Positions 1 through 10,712 of a DNA stretch of 64,000 nucleotides are shown one piece after another. Position 1 is the first letter of the stretch. The number at the start of each line of letters is the position of its first letter. A program made the position numbers and the translations under genes. The notes beneath the pieces are model-generated. The model was not told where the DNA came from. It did not search any database and was given only the letters and a program-made list of their open reading frames with translations. The DNA is from Neoceratodus forsteri. Lineage: Eukaryota; Chordata; Ceratodontiformes; Ceratodontidae. Where the stretch lies: assembly GCA_016271365.2 (NCBI GenBank), contig CM057455.1:1559148501-1559212500 (forward strand), in the 5' to 3' direction.

Positions 1-3000
1 TTTCACATACTTCTCTACAGTGCATGGGTCTTCTAGCAGAATAGACCTATGGCTAATCTCCTCTAGGTTATACAAATCTGTTGTCCATGCATACATTCAC
101 CCAATCATTATATCAGACCATGCACCCTTAGAACTTGTGATCAGACAGGGGCTGGCCTCCCCTCCAACCTCTTCATAGCGCTTGAACCCTCTCCTGCTAG
201 AGGATGCAGAATTCCAATGCTGGCTTGGACCTGAAGTGGCAGAGTATTGGAAGCATAATGACAATGCGGAGGTCTCTGACTCGACCCTCTGGGAGGCCTT
301 TAAGGCCACGATTTGGGGCAGAATCATCGCCTTTGCTTCTGCCAGAAGGCGATGCCAGGAGGCTGGTCAGCGAGCCCTTGAGAAACAACTTTCCATATTA
401 GAGTCTCAATATAAGGCACTTAAATCTCAAGCTCCTTCCCAGACCCTGATGGCTCAGTTGATTAGTACCAGAATCTCACTTAATGCCCACCTTACTCATC
501 AAGCTGAACTGAACTTATGAAGAACTCGCCATGCCTACTGGGGAGAAGGCCAGCAAACTTCTAGCCTACCGCTGGAAACATCAACAAGCCTCCAGTATGA
601 TCCACTCCCTGGCAGACGAGCAAGGAGGTATATGCTATTCACAAAAAGGGATTAATGAGATCATGACTAGGTTCTATGAACAGTTGTATGCCTCTCCCAA
701 TCCCCCGATCTATCGAAAATTCAGGACTTTCTAAACTCATTACCTATTCCTCGAGTCCCAGAGTCAGACTCTCAAATTTTGGATACCCAGATCACAGAGG
801 AAGAAGTGGCCGGAGCGGTCAAGTCCATGAACCTTCACAAGGCCCCAGGGAGGGATGGGTTGCCCACAGATTTTTACAGAACCCCAGGTATTAATCTGGC
901 CCTGTACCTAGTTCGTGCTTTTCATCACTACCTATCAGTGGGCAAACTTCCTCCTACCTTGAGAGAAGCTACCATCATGGTTCTTCCAAAAAAAGGGGAA
1001 AAACCTGCTTTTCCCCCCAGTAGTTATCGCCCTATATCACTCATCAATGCTGATGCTAAAGTTCTGGCCAAGGTCCTGGCAACTCGGCTTGAACATCTCC
1101 TTCCGGGATAAATACATCCTTCACAGGCTGGCTTTGTCAAAGGCCGACTTGGATCAGATCACCAAAGAACTTTGATCTCGCTGATGCACCTTGTTAAATC
1201 ATCTAGGACACCGGCTGTTGCCCTGGCCTTTGATTTTAAAAAGGCATTTGATTCAATTGAGTGGCCCTTTCTTTTTCATACTCTCTCTGCTATGGGAATG
1301 GGTCCCAATTTTATCTCCTGGGTCAAACTTCTATATGCCTCCCCCAAGGCCTCTGTCTTGACCAATGGCATCTTGTCTGAGCCCTTTCACCTTCAGAAAG
1401 GAATGAGGCAGGGGTGCCCTCTTTCTCCGCTTTATTTGTCCTAGCAATGGAGCCCCTCGCCATTGCCCTCCGGGAGTCCCCCCGGATTCCTGGGGTATGG
1501 GTGGGGAACTCCACTGCCAAAACTTTTCTGTATGCTGACGATCTTCTCAATACTACAGAGCATACTCCTCAAGTGGTAAAATACATTTTCACTTTATTAG
1601 CCGAGTTTTCCCAGGTCTCAGGTCTTAAGCTTAATCAGTACAAAACTGAGGTCCTTCCATTAAATTCGGATACCCCTAAGGACAGTTTTATGGCTTAGGG
1701 TTTAAAATGGGCCCCAAACGGCATTAAATATCTGGGCATAATCCTGCATCCGAACCTAGACAAAATGCTTTCTGTTAATTTCATTAATTTTATAGACTCT
1801 CTCAAATTGGATTTCGACAGATAGAAGTCCCTGAGACTGTCATTAGCCGGGAAAATTAATTCAATTAAGATGATGGCCGGCCCGAAGATGCTACATATTT
1901 TGGCTCACTGACCTGTGCCCATACCCCAGAAATGGTTTCAGAAATTGGAGGCCGTCATGGGCAATTTTTTATGGGAAGGGACCCGTCCCAGATTTAGCAA
2001 ACTAAAATTGAGACAGCATTGGAGCAGAGGGGGCTGGGGACTCCACTGGTTACAAGGGTACCACATGGCCTATGTTTCTGCTCAGACGATTAAATGGTTC
2101 TCTACAATCGATCAGGCCTCTCCCTCTTGGCTACCATTAGAAGCTTTCTTGCTGAATGCTACATCTCCTGCAGTAGCCCTATACAAGAAAAAAAATTCTC
2201 CTTCTGGGGTTTCCGCCACTATATTGACATCTGTTATATACTGAGAAAGAGCCTGAGCCCTCCTAGGTCAGAATCTGTCCCCGTGGGAATTTACCCTTTT
2301 GTGGAATAACCCTGCCTTACAAATAGGGAATCGTATGCCCCACTGGCGATTTTGGGAAGCTCAGGATATTGCTCTGATTCAGGACCTCCTACTTCCAGGT
2401 ACATATTTACTCGAATCCTTTACAGCCCTGAGAATTCGCTTCCATCTACCTACATCCCATTTTTGGAGATACCTCCAAATCAGGGATGCTATTTAACCAT
2501 TTACCCAATGCTCCACTCACAAAGGAGGTCCCTCAAGATCCCCAACCTTTTAGCATATGGGGCAAGCTCCATAAAAATAGAGCCAGTAAGATTTATTCGG
2601 ACCTCAGAGATGTCACAAAGGACCCTACTCGGACTGCTAGGGTTCAGTGGGAATTGGACCTACAGATCTCTGTCTCTGAACGCCAATGGGCACATGGTTG
2701 GATAAGGATCCATAAAGCGTGTAGATATGGTCGTACCTGCCTCATCATGAAGAAGACCCTTCACAGGTGGTATAGGGACCCCGCCAAACTTAAGCGTATG
2801 GGTCTTACTCTGGTTGATAATTGCTGGAGGTGTGGCAATTCAGGGGCTAACTTATTCCACATTCTCTGGTTCTGTCCCTCGCTTCAGCTCTTCTGGCTCT
2901 CAATCCAGATGTGTTGTCAGCAAGTTTTTCCCCTGGTTGGCCCTGATCCCCCTCTTCTTCTTTTGGGGTGTGGGAACCTGTCCACACCTAAAGCCTCCCC

Positions 3001-3705
3001 TGGGGCCAAGTGGATCACTAGTATAGGGGCTATTGCTAAAAGACTAATCCTGATGAGATGGAGATCCCCTGATACCCCTACGTTTCATGAACTCCTTCTG
3101 GTGGTGGCCCAAGGGGCTATGTTAGAGAAACTCTCCTGTTTAGCAAGGGGCCTTATCTCACAGTTTGAAGAATGCTGGCAGCCCTTTCTTAATTCAAAAT
3201 TTTGTCATGATATCTTCTCTAACATAGCCTCTGTATCTTCTAATTCTGTTCTCTCCTAGATGAGTTTTATGTGGTATTTAACTGTTTCTCCCTTCCTTTA
3301 GTTCCGATTGCCTTTTTTATATAGTTTTTCTTAGTTAACTTAGCATTACTAGAACCCACCACTTTGTCCCTAAAGTGTATGTACAGGGTCCAGGTTTTCA
3401 TGTTCTTTATGTACTTAACAGTGGTTAAGACCATTAGGCCATAGTCTGATAGGTGTTCCTTCATAAAAGGACCCAGCTATGATATAACTTTCCTTTTCTT
3501 TTTCCTTATATAGTTCCAGCATGAATTCATTTCAGTTCTACTGTGCACAGCTGTTTCCAGATAACGTTACTGTACCTGGTGTTAAGGTTTGGCATTGGAG
3601 ATCTGGACTTACCAAATGTTGCAGTATGGTACTGGATCCTGTCTGTATCTTTGTGCACGAGTGGTGCATGTTCCTTCAACTAATAAAATCTTTAACAAGT
3701 AAAAG
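1..3705 (+). mobile_element. L1/Tx1-type LINE, 5' end outside window
   Basis: A non-LTR retrotransposon in sense orientation on plus. The window opens inside the endonuclease; the reverse transcriptase and C-terminal region follow, and the coding part ends at a stop at 3257-3259. About 450 bp of 3' UTR follow, ending near a weak A-rich AATAAA stretch around 3683-3705. The L1 group is inferred from the YRPISLINADAKVLAKVLA motif and the C-terminal cysteine/histidine motif. The 3' end is approximate and no target-site duplication could be defined because the 5' end is missing. Confidence 0.8.
2..3259 (+). pseudogene. L1-type ORF2 remnant (endonuclease end, reverse transcriptase, C-terminal Zn motif)
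   Basis: Frame 2 at the start encodes SSSRIDLWLIS and, near 108-125, ISDHAPL, the last conserved part of the apurinic-type endonuclease. Reverse transcriptase motifs follow: APGRDGLPTDFY (about 842-877), SYRPISLINADAKVLA (about 1022-1070), AFDFKKAFD (about 1225-1255), GMRQGCPLSPL (about 1402-1434), and the catalytic YADD at 1531-1542. A C-terminal CWRC...H-x4-C motif, typical of L1 ORF2, lies around 2821-2875. The frame is broken by a TAA at 1109-1111, frameshifts near 1430 and elsewhere, and TAG at 1696-1698, so it cannot make an intact protein. The catalytic YADD itself is preserved. Confidence 0.82.
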
Positions 3706-4171
3706 GTCCCATAAAACTGCTAATTGTACCAGAGTTCCTAATGTTCGTTGGTTGGTGATTCCATACATAAGGTACTTGGTAAAAATGATTTCTGTCCAAT
3801 TTTCGATTTGTACAAAGGAAGACGATAGACAAGGTTTCATTTGATATTAGAGCATGGTCATTCTTCCGTGTCAATAATTATTGTTCTAGGTACCAAAGAA
3901 AGTGGGAGAAATAAAGAACAGACTTGTCATCTCAAGGTGAAATTGGCAAGTCTGGTCTACTATTTCTCAAATCTGGTTAAGGCGAGCAGTATACCAGATA
4001 AATGTTACTCTTACATTTTACTGTCACGTACAGTACTAAGCTAGGCAAGACAGATCAAAAACAAAAGGTAAAGACTGTGCTGTCTTCCAACAAACATCCC
4101 TAATGGTAGGAGAATTATGAGTTATGAAACAACCACAGAAAAAGAGATTAATAAAGATATAATGTATAGTA
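3706..4171. other. LAMA1 intron, no feature recognised
   Basis: AT-rich intronic sequence after the L1-type LINE. Small open frames on both strands have no recognisable motif or splice signal context. Confidence 0.5.
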
Positions 4172-4575
4172 GAACATTGTTATAGGTAGAAATCTATCTT
4201 TTTATAACAACGTTTTACCATCGCTGTGACGTCACAATGTTGTTAACCCATCGATGGGTTAACAACCAGGAACAGTCTGGGCATGTGCACAGCTAGATCG
4301 GATGGCCTTGAAATGGCCACGGCAGTGAGGGCAAAGCAGTGGGGACATAAAAAAAAAAAAACAGCAGTAAGGAACTGCTTTCTTTTCTAAAAAAACGAAC
4401 TGGTACCATACACTATAAAAGCTAATGTATGGTACATCGATCGGTAGCCATTTTGTTCACCAATCTCGAGGTTGCCATGGCAACATAAACCTCTCGCGGT
4501 TTACATGGCCACCCTGGCAACCTCTCTATGGTTAACAAACCAGTTAACCATCGATGACCATACATTATCCTCTAT
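4172..4575. repeat. Cluster of palindromes, MITE-like
   Basis: Several inverted repeats lie within 400 bp: TTGTTATA/TATAACAA arms near 4178-4211, a perfect 28-bp palindrome at 4239-4266 centred on ATCGAT, 10-bp arms GTACCATACA/TGTATGGTAC at about 4403-4434, TTGCCATGGCAA near 4472-4483, and ATGGTTAAC/GTTAACCAT at 4528-4551. The density suggests a decayed foldback DNA transposon, but I could not define outer termini or a target duplication. Confidence 0.5.
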
Positions 4576-4903
4576 GTAATGACGGTCATAGAAAAGGGTA
4601 AAAAATGTGGCTACAGTTTAGAAAATAAAAGTAAAAACATAAGGCTGAACTTATAAAGCCAACTATGACTAGCTCTGGATATACTTGTTAGATAATGCCT
4701 TGATAAGATTTCCCTTATTTTACTCTATGTTGTACAGTGATGGAAAGATAAGGCACGAACCAACAGAACTGGGACTGTTCAAGGAAAGACACTGCAAAGA
4801 CTATATCTGAGATACGTACTGATTTGACACATTTTCTCTATCTCTGTACAATTAAATGTTGGAAGCACAAAGTAAGCACTTGCTACATTGGGAAAAAAAA
4901 CTG

Positions 4904-4954
4904 CTCTCTCTCTCTCTCTCTCTCTCACACACTCTCTCTCTCTCTCTCTCTCTC
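4904..4954. repeat. (TC)n microsatellite
   Basis: A CT dinucleotide run interrupted once by a CACACAC stretch around 4925-4931. It lies in a LAMA1 intron, about 420 bp downstream (in gene sense) of the exon at 5378-5521. Confidence 0.95.
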
Positions 4955-5377
4955 ATATATCCGTAGATTTGAGAGATAGAATTTACTAGCAAGCTGTATC
5001 TAGAAGGGACTAACAATAAGGGATCTAGCATCCGATGTGAGTAACTAAATGGTATGAAAGTTTGTCTGTAATTCAATGACTTGTGGCCAAATAATCAACA
5101 AAATAAACAAATATTTTCTAAGACCAATATAAATGACTATTTTTTAAAACATTAACTGTCTTGAATTTCACATTGACTGTATTGTTAAACATGAAACAAT
5201 TTTGTCTGAATTACAAAATCTGTGGACGAGATGTTTATTGATCCATTTTTACTAGTATTTTTTGGACGATGACAGGCACCTCCTCCCCCACCGTACGTTT
5301 CCTGAAGCACTCCACATATGTGTTTTTCCTTGACATGAGACAAGTCTCCCTTTTGTTTTGTTTTTTTGATGACTTAC

Positions 5378-5521
5378 AGGAATTCTAACCAGTCCTTCCA
5401 ACTCGGAACAAATCTGAGATACTCCGAAGCAGAAACACGGACTGCAGCCAGCTGGATTATCTGCACGGAGAGCAAATGTTCCAAATTTGCATTCATCGCA
5501 GTAATGTCCAACAACATTTTC
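5378..5521 (-). CDS. LAMA1: LAMA1 exon (last in window): LE module leading to second laminin IV domain
   Basis: 144 nt, 48 codons, phase 0 at both ends. It encodes ENVVGHYCDECKFGTFALR, ADNPAGCSPCFCFGVSQIC and SELEGLVRIP. The last part is the half module that leads into the second laminin IV domain in laminin alpha chains. The acceptor is ATTTTACAG (AG at 5523-5522) and the donor CCT/GTAAGT (GT at 5377-5376). The next exon, expected to start the laminin IV domain, is not found in 1-5377, so the downstream intron is longer than 5.3 kb and contains the L1-type LINE. Confidence 0.95.
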
Positions 5522-5786
5522 CTGTAAAATAATGAAAAAGATTGACATGCATGCACTGATACACATGCAGAAATGCATACTAACGGTAGCTTAAACATGC
5601 ATAATAATGTTTTGAAAACCTCCCCCATCAGTTTCAATGGGGTACGCCCCATGATCTCCCTGGTTAGACATCACAAAACATCTAAGCATGGGGCCGTGGT
5701 CAACAGACTGGGAAATGGAGGGGATTGGCTGGCCAGCAGTTCGGCCAGAGTTGCGATCCGTTCCCTCCCTTACAGGACAGTATGAA

Positions 5787-6071
5787 AAATACAGGTTACT
5801 CACCTGTAACAGGAGTTCTAGGAATGGTATATGTTGTTCATCCACACTTTCTGGCAGGTATCCTTGCCACTTTAATTCTTGCCGGAAGGTCTTCAAGCTG
5901 GCTCCTCCTACCCACCCGGGTGGTAAAACTCTCGGCTCCGCCCCATGACGCCAGATCTGGCCCGCTAGAAGCTCAGGTTGTGCATCGAAGGCGGGGAGGT
6001 CGGGTGGGTCGTGTGGATGAACAACATATACCATTCCTAGAACTCCTGTTACAGGTGAGTAACCTGTATTT
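5787..6071. repeat. DIRS 1 terminal palindrome with perfect 61-nt arms
   Basis: Arms 5787-5847 and 6011-6071 are exact reverse complements (61/61) around a 163-bp GC-rich spacer. Each arm contains GTTAC-AGGTGA-GTAAC, a small inverted repeat that also reads as a strong 5' splice site (CAG/GTGAGT). Exact identity of the arms implies a recent insertion or gene conversion. Confidence 0.9.
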
Positions 6072-6163
6072 CTAGGGACATGGATATGTTGTTCATCCAC
6101 ACTTTCTGGCAGATTCCTAGCGGTTCTCCGGGAGGAGGGAGGCAAGGCGCACACCCCCGATAC

Positions 6164-6877
6164 TTACTTGGGAAAGAGACACTGGAGAACCGAGGCCCCA
6201 AAACCAGCATCCCGGCATGACTCGAGGTCGATGTGGTAGTGGGTAATAAAGGTATGTGCCAACTTCCAGGTAGCAGCCCTGCAGATATCCTGGATAGGGA
6301 TGTCCCTGGAAGCAGCTACCGATGCAGCGGTATGGCGGGTAGAATGAGCTCTTATCCCTCTGGGAGGCTCCATGCCCGCCAACCTGTAGCAGAACTCTAT
6401 GCAGGAGGTGATCCACCAGCCTATCGTCCGCTTTGCTGCAGGTCTGCCAGATGCGGCTTCAGCGTAGGTGACAAACAGCTGGCGAACCTCTCCCCGAACT
6501 TCAGCCGTCCGCTCCTTATAGTAAGCGAGCGCTCGTCTAGGGTCCAAATTATGGAGCCTATACTCGGCCTCCGAGGTGTGATTGGGGTAGAACACCAGCA
6601 GAGTCAACACCTGGTTAAGGTGAAACTCCGACACCACCTTCGGAAGGAATTTCGGGTGGGGGTGCAGGACAACCTTGTCCCTGTGGAAGACCAGGTAGGG
6701 AGACTCGATGAAAAGCACCTGGAGCTCTCCCATCCTTCTGGCTGACGTGATAGCCACCAAGAAGGCGGTCTTCCATGACAGATGTGAAATATCGCATCTG
6801 TGCATTGGTGCGAATGGCTTGCCCATGAGCTTGGCCAATACCAGCAGTAGATCCCACGGAGGTGGAGGTTCTCGCAC
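6164..6877 (-). pseudogene. DIRS tyrosine recombinase, 5'-truncated
   Basis: A 237-residue open frame. LSWKTAFLVAITSARRMGEL matches the first catalytic arginine region of DIRS-type recombinases. AHSTRHTAASVAA (HSTR at about 6335-6346) carries the His-x-x-Arg pair, and FITHYHIDLES carries the nucleophilic Tyr (codon 6236-6238). In the family this enzyme integrates the circular DNA intermediate. The N-terminal SAM-like DNA-binding half is absent, so the protein is truncated, though the catalytic part reads uninterrupted. A start Met at 6877 is simply the first in frame, not a proven start. Confidence 0.85.
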
Positions 6878-7106
6878 TGGAGGGGAAATGTGGTCAAGGC
6901 CTTTGAAAAAGCTCTAAAAGCATGAGCACTAAGGAGGAAACCTGAGCTTCAGTGGTAAGGAAGATCTGGCGTCATGGGGCGGAGCCAAGAGTTTTACCAC
7001 CCGGGTGGGCGGGAGGAGCCAGCTTGAAGACCTTCCGGCAAGAATTAAAGCGGCAAGGATACCTGCCAGAAAGTGTGGATGAACAACATATCCATGTCCC
7101 TAGAAA

Positions 7107-7835
7107 TTATTCTTTTCCCACAAATGGACTATCACTGCATTAGGGTAAGGGCCATAAACAGAAATGTAAAATCTTTGCAATTTGCTTTAAGGCCACTCTG
7201 TAATAAGTTGTTAAGGTTTATGTGACTTGCTTTCATAAATTTGTTTTGCAGTTTCAGCTGTAGGTCTTTCTGTGTTTACTATGAGGTATAGTTATTTCTC
7301 TGGGTTTGAAATGTATGTTAGGCGAGATAGCTATGTCTGCTTTTTCTGTTACATTTTTTGCTGTGTGGCTGGCAATGTTAGATTTTGTAAATGTTAGAAT
7401 TTATCAGTCATGTTTTGTTACGGGGGTAGGTGGGGGCTCTGTTCTAAAGGGATTTTACCATTGATCTGATCTTTCACCTCTACAGGATATTCCACAGATA
7501 ACCAGCCTTAACGATGAGTTATCATAAAGATAATGTAGCCACATGGGACCAGGTTTTGACCAATGAGGAGACCAAACTGATCAGCAACCCTTGATAAATA
7601 TATTTATATAACACCAGTAGTGATACATTTTCCCTGATAAATTTATCTCATTGTCTTACCTCCAGATAAACATTTACTTGGAGGTTAGATATGTCACAAT
7701 TCTTAACCTAAAGAGCAATCAGAGAGCAGCTTTCACAATGCTGATGACATCACAATAGCCTTGTCCTGCTCTGAAGTTAGCTAATGAATTCAAAGAGCAG
7801 CAGTTAACTCTACAGAAACAGCTGATTTAAATAAC
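7107..7835. other. LAMA1 intron, no feature recognised
   Basis: AT-rich intronic sequence between the DIRS element and the CR1 copy; no convincing coding or repeat signal seen. Confidence 0.5.
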
Positions 7836-8165
7836 AGAATCACAGAAGTTCGATGGCAGAAAAGGACCATACCGGCCCATCTAGTCTACCCTTTCCCCTA
7901 CACCTCCCTCCCTGTCAGCCCCGATACTCAGCCTCATATGCAGTCCCATGACCTCTTGAATTCTTCACTGATTTAGCCCCCCACTGTGTCTGGTAGTCTG
8001 TTCCACGGCTCCACCACCCTCTATGTGAAGAATGCACTCTCACATTGCCCCTCTATCTCTTTCCTTGCAATCTGAAGGCTATGCCCTCTAGTTCTGACCC
8101 CCCCCTTCCTCTTAAGTAAACTCTCTTCTCCCACTTTATTGATCCCTTTTACATATTTAAAAGTT

Positions 8166-9233
8166 TCAATTATGTCTCCCCTTTCGTCTCCAACATGTAC
8201 AGATCGAGCTACTTCTCTGCTCATATGTCTTTCCCTGCATACCCTGCACCATCTTGGTTGCCCTTCTCTGAACCCTCTCCAACACATCTATATCTTTGCG
8301 GAGATGTGGCCTCCAGAACTGGACCCCGTACTCCAGGTGCAGCCTCACCATGACTTTGTAAAGTGCCATTATTACCTCCCTCTTTCTGCTAGTAATGCCC
8401 CTGCATGCCAATATTCCATTGGCCTTTCCCGCTGCCCTGCTACACTGGATTCCTACCTTAAGATTCGAGGAGACTATGATCCCCAGATTCCTCTCCTGTT
8501 ACTTTGGTTTCCTCACCACATAGGGTGTACCCTGCTCTTCTGTTCCTACTCCCCAAGTGCATCAGGCCACACTTCTTGGCATCAAATTTCGGCTGCCACA
8601 TTCTGGACTATTTCTCGAATGTCTAAGTCCTCCCTCATGTCCTCCACCCACCCTGAGGTATCCACCCTATTGCATGTTTCTGTATCATCAGCAAATAGGC
8701 ACATCCTCCCCCTCAAACCCTCTGCAATATCACTGATGTTGAAGAGAAGCGGACCCAAAACTGACCCCTGTGGAACTCCACTCTTCACCCTCGTTGTCCC
8801 AGAGTGCATCCTGTTTATCACCACCCTCTGAGTTCCTCCTGCCAGCCAGACCTCCACCCAGCTTGTTATTTTTCCACCCAACCCCAGGCTTTCCATCTTG
8901 CTCACCAGCCTCCTATGGGGAACGGCGTCGAAGGCCTTACTGAAGTCCAGACTTACTGGGGGGGCAGTGGACATGGCGTATCACCTGAGTCACCCTATCA
9001 AAGAACTCAGGTTTGTCTGGCAAGACTTCCCCCTTTATGAAGCCATGCTGTCTGCTGTCCTGCAAGTCATTCTCCTCCAGGTAATCCACCAAAATCTCCT
9101 TGATTAACACCTCCATCACCTTCCCCATCACTGACGTGAGGCTGACAGGTCGACAGTTCTCCTTCACCTCACAACCTCCCTTGTGTAAAGCCACTATGTC
9201 TGCCCTCTTCCACTCCTCCGGCACTCTCCCCAT
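8166..9233 (-). pseudogene. CR1 reverse transcriptase remnant
   Basis: Three overlapping frame fragments: VPEEWKRADIVALHKGG and PVSLTSVMGKVME (8937-9233); FSKAFDAVPHRRLVSKM, SGVPQGSVLGPLLFN and CLFADDTETCNRVD (8582-8974); then [19 protein letters not shown] and [13 protein letters not shown] (8166-8411). These are the ordered RT and C-terminal blocks of CR1 ORF2. Frameshifts separate the fragments. The FADD catalytic box is intact. Confidence 0.85.
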
Positions 9234-9751
9234 ATCCAGGGAAAAGTTGAAGACCTTGTCAGGGGTGCAGCCAACTCCTCCTTCAATTCCCTGATCACCC
9301 TGGGGTGTAACCTATCAGGCCCCATTGCCTTGTCCACCTTCAATCTATCTAGCTCTGCCCCTAATCCTATCCACAGTGAATGGACTGTGATCCACCCATT
9401 TTCCCTCCCTCCCCTTCGACTTTAGCTCAGGTCTCCTGCTGTCCTCCTCCCCCGTGAATACATAGCTAAAGTACTTATTTAATAACTCTGCTTTTTCACA
9501 GTCCCTTTCCAATTCTATCTATCCCTCCCTCCCCCCTCAGACTAGTAACCCCCTGCCTTGCCCTCCTCCTCTCCCTCACATATCTGAAAAAAGTTTTATC
9601 CCCCTTTTGGCCTTTTTTGCCATTTCCTCCTCTGTATCTGCTTTTGCCCTTGTGATCTTCTTCCCTGCCAGACTCCTCTTATCCTTATACTCTTCCTTAT
9701 CTTCCTCACGGAGTGTCCTCTTAATTTTTTTGAAAGCCCTCCTCCTTTCTA

Positions 9752-9978
9752 GGCTGGCAGTATAGCCTAGAGGTTAGAGGAATGAGATGTGAACGAACTT
9801 GGTACATCCAGCAGACCAGACCCGAGTTTGATTCTCACAACCTCCACTTGCATACTGTGGTACTCTGAGCAAGTCACTTAACTGCCCAGTGCTCCAAAGT
9901 CGCCCATGAAAACAGGCACTTGTGCCTAGTGGGCCTTACCTGGTTACCAAAGACTAAAATAAATAAAAATAAAATTTC
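9752..9978 (+). mobile_element. tRNA-derived SINE with MIR/L2-like tail
   Basis: The head GGCAGTATAGCCTAGAGG matches a pol III A box and GAGTTTGATTC a B box. A body with TGAGCAAGTCACTTAACTG, the motif shared by MIR and L2 3' ends, follows, then an A-rich end AAATAAATAAAAATAAAA. It interrupts CR1 copy 1. Confidence 0.8.
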
Positions 9979-10143
9979 CCTGACTACCCCTGCAACCTCC
10001 TTTGTAAACCAAAGCGGTCTCCTCCCCCTCTTGCTCTCCCTAACCTTTTTTGTGCACATTTCCATAGCTTGCAGTACCCCTTCCTTGATGGCCTCCCATA
10101 ACTCCTCCACTCATAACTTATAAACTGATGCTGTGTAAATCGA

Positions 10144-10255
10144 ATACACAATGGCCTTACTCAAAATATACAATTTATCTCCATTTGTGAGGGAGCAGGA
10201 CTGCCCCCTCACTCATGAAGATAAATTGCATATTTTGAGTAAGGCCATTGTGTAT
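10144..10255. repeat. Long hairpin, 37-bp arms (36/37)
   Basis: The left arm 10144-10180 and right arm 10219-10255 are reverse complements with one mismatch. The 38-nt loop contains a further GTGAGGG/CCCTCAC pair, so the whole 112 nt could fold as one extended hairpin. It could be a foldback MITE or a miRNA-precursor-like structure. Confidence 0.8.
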
Positions 10256-10439
10256 CCCCAATTTATACCATGGCAGTAATGAACAGTACAGAATAAAGAA
10301 GCTAAATTTTGCCTATTATTTTGCTGCTGTGAAAAACAATATGTTACTTCCACTGCAACTCCTATTATTTTCACTGTACCCCCATCACAATGGCATTCAA
10401 TGTTCCATGGTATTAACAGGACATTCCATAGAGCTTTCA

Positions 10440-10712
10440 GGAATATGCTTTTTATTCACTCTGGAATGTTACCAACAACGCAGACCCAGAAATCAGAGCT
10501 TGGTTTTTCTCTGCCCATCGTGCTAGACAGCACCATTGACAACATTCCAGAATGAATAAAAAGCTTATTTCTACCTGTCCTCTGGAATATTCCCAATGTC
10601 TGCATTACCTGTGAGAATAAAAATTACTGAATACAGTAATTATGAAATGTTCTAGGGATGACAAGACTAAAGTGAGATTATTTTGATATTCTCACTTTAG
10701 ACCTGTCATTAA
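10440..10712. repeat. Two further inverted repeats
   Basis: Arms around 10440-10470 and 10539-10569 pair over about 25 of 31 positions (core CTTTTTATTCA with TGGAATGTT). A second hairpin at about 10658-10710 has arms pairing 18/20 around CTAAAGTGAGA. With the hairpin at 10144-10255 they may be parts of one decayed palindromic DNA element. Confidence 0.55.

Larger units (their letters stand above)
5787..7106 (-). mobile_element. DIRS-like retrotransposon 1, internally deleted
   Basis: A short copy retaining the tyrosine recombinase end and both termini. Perfect 44-nt inverted repeats occur at 6069-6112 and 7063-7106. A longer match of about 127 bp pairs 5831-5957 (inverted) with 6962-7090. 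The 3' end carries a perfect 61-nt palindrome (5787-5847 and 6011-6071, 163-bp spacer). Inverted termini plus a tyrosine recombinase are hallmarks of DIRS elements, which integrate without target duplication. Gag, RT and RNase H are missing. Confidence 0.85.
7836..10113 (-). mobile_element. CR1 LINE copy 1, 5'-truncated, interrupted by a SINE
   Basis: The 3' end lies at about 7836 and reads, on plus, as CACAGAAGTTCGATGGCAG followed by a GCCCATCTAGTCT motif; the same end occurs in the other two CR1 copies. Fragments of the endonuclease-RT linker and RT follow towards 10113. A tRNA-derived SINE splits it at 9752-9978; the linker continues on the far side as WFTKEVAGVV, so the SINE inserted later. 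Confidence 0.85.

Noticed and set aside
5231..5341. Extension of the LAMA1 open frame past the donor at 5377
   Set aside because: The donor GTAAGT is a strong match, and the translated extension has no laminin similarity.
1..5377. Search for the next LAMA1 exon (start of the second laminin IV domain)
   Set aside because: No minus-strand frame with the expected EPFYWRLP-type sequence was found; the exon must lie before position 1.
6233..6745. 170-codon plus-strand open frame
   Set aside because: Antisense to the DIRS 1 tyrosine recombinase, whose catalytic blocks are read on minus.
8139..8831. 230-codon plus-strand open frame
   Set aside because: It lies antisense to CR1 reverse transcriptase, which has ordered family motifs on minus; this is a shadow.
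9752..9978. Functional tRNA gene
   Set aside because: Only A- and B-box-like segments remain, without a cloverleaf; the MIR-like body and A-rich tail mark it as a SINE.
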